Shown: piece after piece, positions 5,091-8,346 of the stretch
How positions within the stretch are numbered: position 1 is the first letter of the stretch
How the letters are laid out: each line of letters opens with the position of its first letter
NCBI GenBank assembly: GCA_023436385.1
Contig: JAEZJH010000191.1
Coordinates: forward strand, 1-8,346
Direction of reading: 5' to 3'
DNA length: 8,346 nt
DNA from: Pseudomonadota bacterium
GTDB lineage: Bacteria > Myxococcota > Myxococcia > Myxococcales > Vulgatibacteraceae
Notes under the pieces: model-generated
The model's database searches: none
Told to the model about the DNA's origin: nothing
The model's input: only the letters and a program-made list of their open reading frames with translations
Program-made: the position numbers and the translations under genes

Positions 5091-6350
5091 CCAACCATGC
5101 AGGCGTGTGCCGGGTGCGGCGCTGCTCTCGGCGAAGACGCCCTCTTCTGTAGCAAATGCGGGAAACGCGTCGAACGCGACACCTCGCCCGGCGTGACGGC
5201 GGACCCGATTCCGCCACCGATTCTGCCCTCGCCCCCTTCACCATCTGAACCGGCGGACACGGAGTCGACGCCTCCGAACGACACGCCGCTCCCTTCCTCC
5301 GGACGGAGCCGATTCGCCTGGTTTATCGGCGGTGGCGCCGCCGTCGTGGTCCTGGGGCTGCTCGGCCTGGGTGCCTGGTGGCACCACACGACGACACCTG
5401 AGTATGCGGCCAAGCGGTATGCGGCCTTGCTCAATGCCGGAAAGACCGTTGAAGCCAGCCAGTGGCTCGAACCCGCGGTTTTCGCTTACGTCGGCCCGGC
5501 CGCCGTCGACGCCATGTACCGGGGCCAGGACACCGTCTCGGTGATCGAGGGCGTGGAGAACATCGGAGACCGTGGAATCGCCAGGCGGTCGTTCCGAAAG
5601 CGGGTTGAGGCACAGCCGGCGGAACCCGGGGCCGAGGGCGTCGAAACCGCCGGAGAGGCCCTCGGGGCACGGCTCGTGCTCTCGAAGACCGGAGAGGGAT
5701 GGAGGATCGCCGACTGCGGCCTCATCCTCTCGAGGGCGCTGGCCCGGGTCACTGCCGGGCAACACGACGAGGCGATCGAGGGAACGACCCTCCTTCGCGA
5801 GCGCGGCTGCGAACACCCCTTGCTCGAGGAAGCCGAGGCGCGGATATTCCTCGCGAAGGGTAACGCCGCCTACCATGCGGGCGCCTACGAGAAGGCGACG
5901 GACGCCCTGCAGCGCTCCCTGCGGCTCTTCCCGCTCCCCGAGACCCACTACGCACTCGGCTACGTCTATCGAGATAACAAGAACCTGACCAACAACCAGT
6001 CGCGGGCGGTTGAAGAGTTTCGTGAGGCGGTCCGGATGGAGCCCGACAACGCCGAATACCATTCGTCGCTGGCCGACGTTTATCGGCAGCTGAAGAACTA
6101 CGACGGGGCCATCGAGGAGTTCGAGCGCTCGCTTTCCTTGGATCCCTCGAATATCCAGACCCGCTACTTCTACGCGATCGCCCTACTCGGCGACGACCGT
6201 TACTCCGCTGCAGCGCGGGAGCTGCAGCGGGTCTCGGATGAAGACCCGAACTACCGGAATACCCGAGAGGTCCTCGCGCTCATCCGCGAACACCAGCAGG
6301 CCGAGGCCCGGCGACAGGCCTGGTTGCGCCAACTCCAGAGCTGGTACTGA
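5088..6350 (+). CDS. Zinc-ribbon, single-membrane-helix, TPR protein
   Basis: 420 residues. The N-terminus is a zinc ribbon with CxxC (Cys7, Cys10) and CxxC (Cys21, Cys24), in the form CAGCGAALGEDALFCSKCG. A Pro/Ser-rich linker (about 34-72) leads to one membrane helix (FAWFIGGGAAVVVLGLLGLGAWW, 76-98) preceded by Arg73 and Arg75, so the ribbon should be cytoplasmic and the rest outside the inner membrane. Residues about 103-210 (PEYAAKRYAALLNAGK... LVLSKTGEGWRIADCG) look like the NTF2-like fold found in membrane-tethered DUF4878-type proteins. About four TPR units follow (roughly 249-392; for example AVEEFREAVRMEPDNAEYHSSLADVYRQLKNYDGAIEEFERSLSLDP), a protein-binding scaffold. The C-terminus is a Gln/Arg-rich helix. 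It is transcribed alone, with a gap before it and an IS 71 bases after its stop; it is not truncated by the IS. The role is probably in envelope assembly or signalling, but no partner is visible. Confidence 0.87.
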   Translation: MPTMQACAGCGAALGEDALFCSKCGKRVERDTSPGVTADPIPPPILPSPPSPSEPADTESTPPNDTPLPSSGRSRFAWFIGGGAAVVVLGLLGLGAWWHHTTTPEYAAKRYAALLNAGKTVEASQWLEPAVFAYVGPAAVDAMYRGQDTVSVIEGVENIGDRGIARRSFRKRVEAQPAEPGAEGVETAGEALGARLVLSKTGEGWRIADCGLILSRALARVTAGQHDEAIEGTTLLRERGCEHPLLEEAEARIFLAKGNAAYHAGAYEKATDALQRSLRLFPLPETHYALGYVYRDNKNLTNNQSRAVEEFREAVRMEPDNAEYHSSLADVYRQLKNYDGAIEEFERSLSLDPSNIQTRYFYAIALLGDDRYSAAARELQRVSDEDPNYRNTREVLALIREHQQAEARRQAWLRQLQSWY

Positions 6351-6415
6351 CGAACAGAGCAACGCCCTGGCGCAAGGACCGTGGCTCTAGCCTGAAGTTC
6401 CATCCCCGAAAAGAC

Positions 6416-6475
6416 AAAAAGCGTAGTCAGAACCAAGGGCTGCCAAACATGACCGCTCCCGAGTTCTGACTACGC
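6416..6475 (-). terminator. Rho-independent terminator of the transposase gene
   Basis: GCGTAGTCAGAAC (6421-6433) and its exact complement (6463-6475) form a 13-bp stem with a 29-base loop. On the minus strand the stem is followed directly by TTTTT (6420-6416) and then GTCTTTTC. The first arm overlaps the transposase stop codon (6472-6470). The T-tract lies just outside the presumed IS tip, so the working terminator is half element and half flank. Confidence 0.7.
6422..6445 (+). repeat. Left terminal inverted repeat of the IS
   Basis: It begins CGTAGTCAG, shared exactly with the right tip, then AACC, a five-base difference and CTGCCA. Its first bases also pair with 6463-6475 to form the terminator hairpin. 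Confidence 0.7.
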
Positions 6476-8206
6476 CTTGATGTTCTCCAGCAACTCGAGC
6501 GCCCGTCGTTGCAGCGAACTCGCGTTGGTGACGACCTGGAAAGTCGGCGCTCCTTCGCCCCCGCTTGGCGCCCGGCAAGTATTGCGGGCGATGGTCGACA
6601 GGTTCTCCATCAGCGTTCGGAAGCAGTACGCCTGCGTGCCGTCGGGCAGCGTGTGAGTCTGCGCCTTGACCTCCGCTGCCGCCGACCGCCTTGCCGGAGC
6701 CACCGGATCCCGCGATCCCTTTGCCGACTGGTCCTCGTCGGCGAAGAGCATCGGGCGCCAGGCTTCACGCATGTGCCACTCGACGTAGTAGGCGAGCATG
6801 CAGAGGAAGATGTGCGCCTTCACGCGGTCCGCGAGGCGGTGGTGGATCGGGCGCACCTTGAGATCGATCGACTTCATCGTCCGGAAGGCGCGCTCCACGG
6901 TGCTCAGTCCCTTGTAGGTCCGGACCGCCTCCTCGGCACTCATTTCCTCGGCAGCAAGGCTGGTCCGGACGACGTAGAGACCGTCGAGTGCGGCCTCGGC
7001 AGATACAGTGCTCTTGCGAATCTCGAACGAAAAGGCGTTGTCCTCGATCGTCAGCTTGAAGTGCTTGGCGACCTTGTACTTGTTGATCACCCGGCCGGCG
7101 CGAACGCCGATCTCCGCCTTGCCTCGCAGCCGCCCGCGTTCCACCATCCCGCGCACCTTTTCGAGTTCGCCGGCGGTGGCGTCCAGCAGCGACTGACGTT
7201 TGTGTGCGCGGAGGCGGCCGAGGACCGTGTTCCGGCAAGCCACGAGCCGCTCGCCTGGGAAGTCCGGGTGCTCGACTTCGAAGAGGTTTCGTTCGTCGAA
7301 GAGCCCGAGTTGGAGGTGCCCACCCTCGACGAGCGCACGGATCTGCGTCGACTTCAACGCGGTGATCCACGCCAGCCCCTCGTCGCCGCGCAACTGCTCG
7401 ACGGCCTTCTGCGAGATCATCCCGCGATCGCCGACCAACACGACGCTGCCGATGCCGAAGTCCTCCCGGAGCTTCAGGACCTGCGGCATCAGCGTGTTCG
7501 GATCTCCGGTCGCGCCGTCGAACACCGAAACGGACACGGGACAGCCGCGGCGATCGGTGAGTAGGCCGTAGTTGACCTGGAGCTTCCCGACCTTGCCGTC
7601 GCGGTTGTGGCCCAGCTTCGCCAACGGACACGTCTTGCCCTCGAAGTAGCTCGAGCTGAGGTCGTAGAGGACGAGACTCTTCTCGTCGAGGTGGCGGGCG
7701 GCGAGCTTCTTCTCGATCGGCTTCTGTCGCTCCAGTAGCCAGTCCATCGCCGCGTAAAGGTCGTCCTCCGTCGCGTCGGCGATCCCGAGATCCTCGGCGA
7801 GGGTCGAGTCCCTCCACCACCTGGTGGTCGCGAGCTTCGTGTGCGGTGCGACGATGCGGGCCGCCACCATCCCGGTGACCAACTGCACCTCCCGGCATGG
7901 ACGCGACGAGAGCAGGGATGCGAAGCCCAACTGCCGCATCGCCACCTGCACGGCATGCACGTCGCCGTGGGGCGCGGACCTGGTGATCTCGAAGATCTCG
8001 CCGACGGGAGCCAGGTCCTCGCCGCGGAGGATCCGGCGAATCGCATCGATCGCCGCGTCGGGCAGATGGGAGAGGTTGCTCAGGGTCTCGTTCTTGACCT
8101 TGCCGTCCTCGCGGTAGCTCCGCCGCAGGAGGTGGGTGAGGTAGACCTTGCCTTTCTTCTCGCGCCGGGTCGTGACGACATGGACGGCACCGCCCCTGGT
8201 AGCCAT
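6470..8206 (-). CDS. IS1634-family DDE transposase
   Basis: 578 residues, the usual size for the family and uninterrupted, so it is probably active. It catalyses strand cutting and joining at the element tips. The N-terminal part (VTTRREKKGKVYLTHLLRRSYREDGKVKNETLSNLSHLP) is the typical opening of these transposases and probably binds the ends. The RNase H-like catalytic residues can be placed: Asp182 (VLYDLSSSYFEG), Asp260 (LVGDRGMIS) and Glu438 (YKGLSTVERAFRTMKS, the YREK-like signature). The 177-residue gap between the second Asp and the Glu fits the beta-strand insertion of IS4-type enzymes. HHRLADRVKAHIFLCMLAYYVEWHM follows, and then a variable tail. The start is the ATG at 8206-8204; it has no Shine-Dalgarno, which agrees with the leaderless promoter described separately. 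Its stop lies in the terminator hairpin. Confidence 0.95.
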   Translation of the reverse strand: MATRGGAVHVVTTRREKKGKVYLTHLLRRSYREDGKVKNETLSNLSHLPDAAIDAIRRILRGEDLAPVGEIFEITRSAPHGDVHAVQVAMRQLGFASLLSSRPCREVQLVTGMVAARIVAPHTKLATTRWWRDSTLAEDLGIADATEDDLYAAMDWLLERQKPIEKKLAARHLDEKSLVLYDLSSSYFEGKTCPLAKLGHNRDGKVGKLQVNYGLLTDRRGCPVSVSVFDGATGDPNTLMPQVLKLREDFGIGSVVLVGDRGMISQKAVEQLRGDEGLAWITALKSTQIRALVEGGHLQLGLFDERNLFEVEHPDFPGERLVACRNTVLGRLRAHKRQSLLDATAGELEKVRGMVERGRLRGKAEIGVRAGRVINKYKVAKHFKLTIEDNAFSFEIRKSTVSAEAALDGLYVVRTSLAAEEMSAEEAVRTYKGLSTVERAFRTMKSIDLKVRPIHHRLADRVKAHIFLCMLAYYVEWHMREAWRPMLFADEDQSAKGSRDPVAPARRSAAAEVKAQTHTLPDGTQAYCFRTLMENLSTIARNTCRAPSGGEGAPTFQVVTNASSLQRRALELLENIKA

Positions 8207-8212
8207 GCCCGC

Positions 8213-8241
8213 AAGCTACCAGGCGCAACTCTGCCGGTCAA
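8213..8241 (-). promoter_or_regulatory. Transposase promoter giving a probably leaderless mRNA
   Basis: On the minus strand TTGACC (8241-8236) is followed after exactly 17 bases by TAGCTT (8218-8213). Only six bases (GCGGGC) separate the -10 box from the ATG, so transcription should begin at or next to the start codon. The lack of any ribosome site fits this. Confidence 0.55.
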
Positions 8242-8306
8242 GCCTCTGGTCGTGACTACGCAGTGCACCGCAAAAGGCGAGCGTCTCGTGCTCCAAGTCG
8301 CGGAGA

Positions 8307-8328
8307 TGGCAGGGGTTCCCTGACTACG
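8307..8328 (-). repeat. Right terminal inverted repeat of the IS
   Basis: Read inward from 8328 it begins CGTAGTCAG, then GGAACC and, one base later, CTGCCA, matching the left repeat with two small gaps. A second TGACTACGC copy lies inside the element at 8253-8261. Confidence 0.7.
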
Positions 8329-8346
8329 GAGGGCTCGCCGGGCGGG

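Larger units (their letters stand above)
6422..8328 (-). mobile_element. IS1634-type (IS4 superfamily) insertion sequence, apparently complete
   Basis: The element is about 1.9 kb with a single transposase gene on the minus strand. Both tips read CGTAGTCAG inward (6422-6430 and 8328-8320). They continue imperfectly: AACC follows on the left and GGAACC on the right, and both then reach CTGCCA (left to 6445, right to 8307). Size, gene content and DDE motif layout fit the IS1634 family. The bases next to the tips (AAAAAG on the left, GAGGGC on the right) do not match, so no target duplication is seen; either it has decayed, the element moved by recombination, or the true tips differ by a few bases. 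The element lies 71 bases after the TPR gene stop. Confidence 0.8.

Noticed and set aside
6509..7564. A 351-residue plus-strand frame inside the IS, a possible passenger gene
   Set aside because: It is opposite the catalytic domain of the transposase and shows no domain of its own.
1..8346. CRISPR arrays, tRNA or rRNA genes, riboswitches, toxin-antitoxin or phage-defence genes
   Set aside because: No regularly spaced repeats, no cloverleaf-like segments and no fitting genes were seen on either strand.

Overview
The window is strongly GC-rich, with G or C at most third codon positions, and looks like chromosomal DNA of a member of the Myxococcota. The best lineage clue is a secreted protein (4183-4761) whose C-terminus is a MYXO-CTERM-type sorting tail (Cys, then a hydrophobic helix, then an Arg cluster). 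An RpoH-class sigma factor with a long N-terminal extension is compatible with this. I do not assign a genus.

Layout. (1) 1-1498, minus: a DEAD-box RNA helicase, cut by the left edge. (2) 1499-1665: a compact divergent control region in which candidate promoters overlap; a palindromic TTGCAA can serve as the -35 box in both directions. (3) 1666-2874, plus: an RpoH/sigma-32-like sigma factor, best started at a GTG with a good Shine-Dalgarno rather than at upstream ATGs. (4) 3060-4028, plus: a P-loop protein of a family I do not recognise, closed by a strong GC hairpin. (5) 4183-4761, plus: the MYXO-CTERM protein. (6) 4762-5087: a gap with no confident gene, holding a coding-like stretch on the minus strand and a sequence resembling the end of the IS further right. 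(7) 5088-6350, plus: a zinc ribbon / membrane helix / TPR protein. (8) 6422-8328: an apparently complete IS1634-type insertion sequence with its transposase on the minus strand, imperfect inverted termini, a terminator hairpin at its left tip and a promoter that appears to give a leaderless transposase mRNA.

The left half (helicase, sigma factor, P-loop protein) reads as conserved core genes. The helicase and the sigma-32-like factor are divergent neighbours and may both belong to temperature or stress responses. From about 4100 onward the content is lineage-specific or mobile: secreted or membrane proteins of unknown role, a gene-poor gap and an IS. I see no CRISPR array, tRNA, rRNA, phage gene or recognisable defence system. 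The least explained parts are the divergent promoter region, the P-loop protein, the 4762-5087 gap and the doubled tip motifs of the IS.
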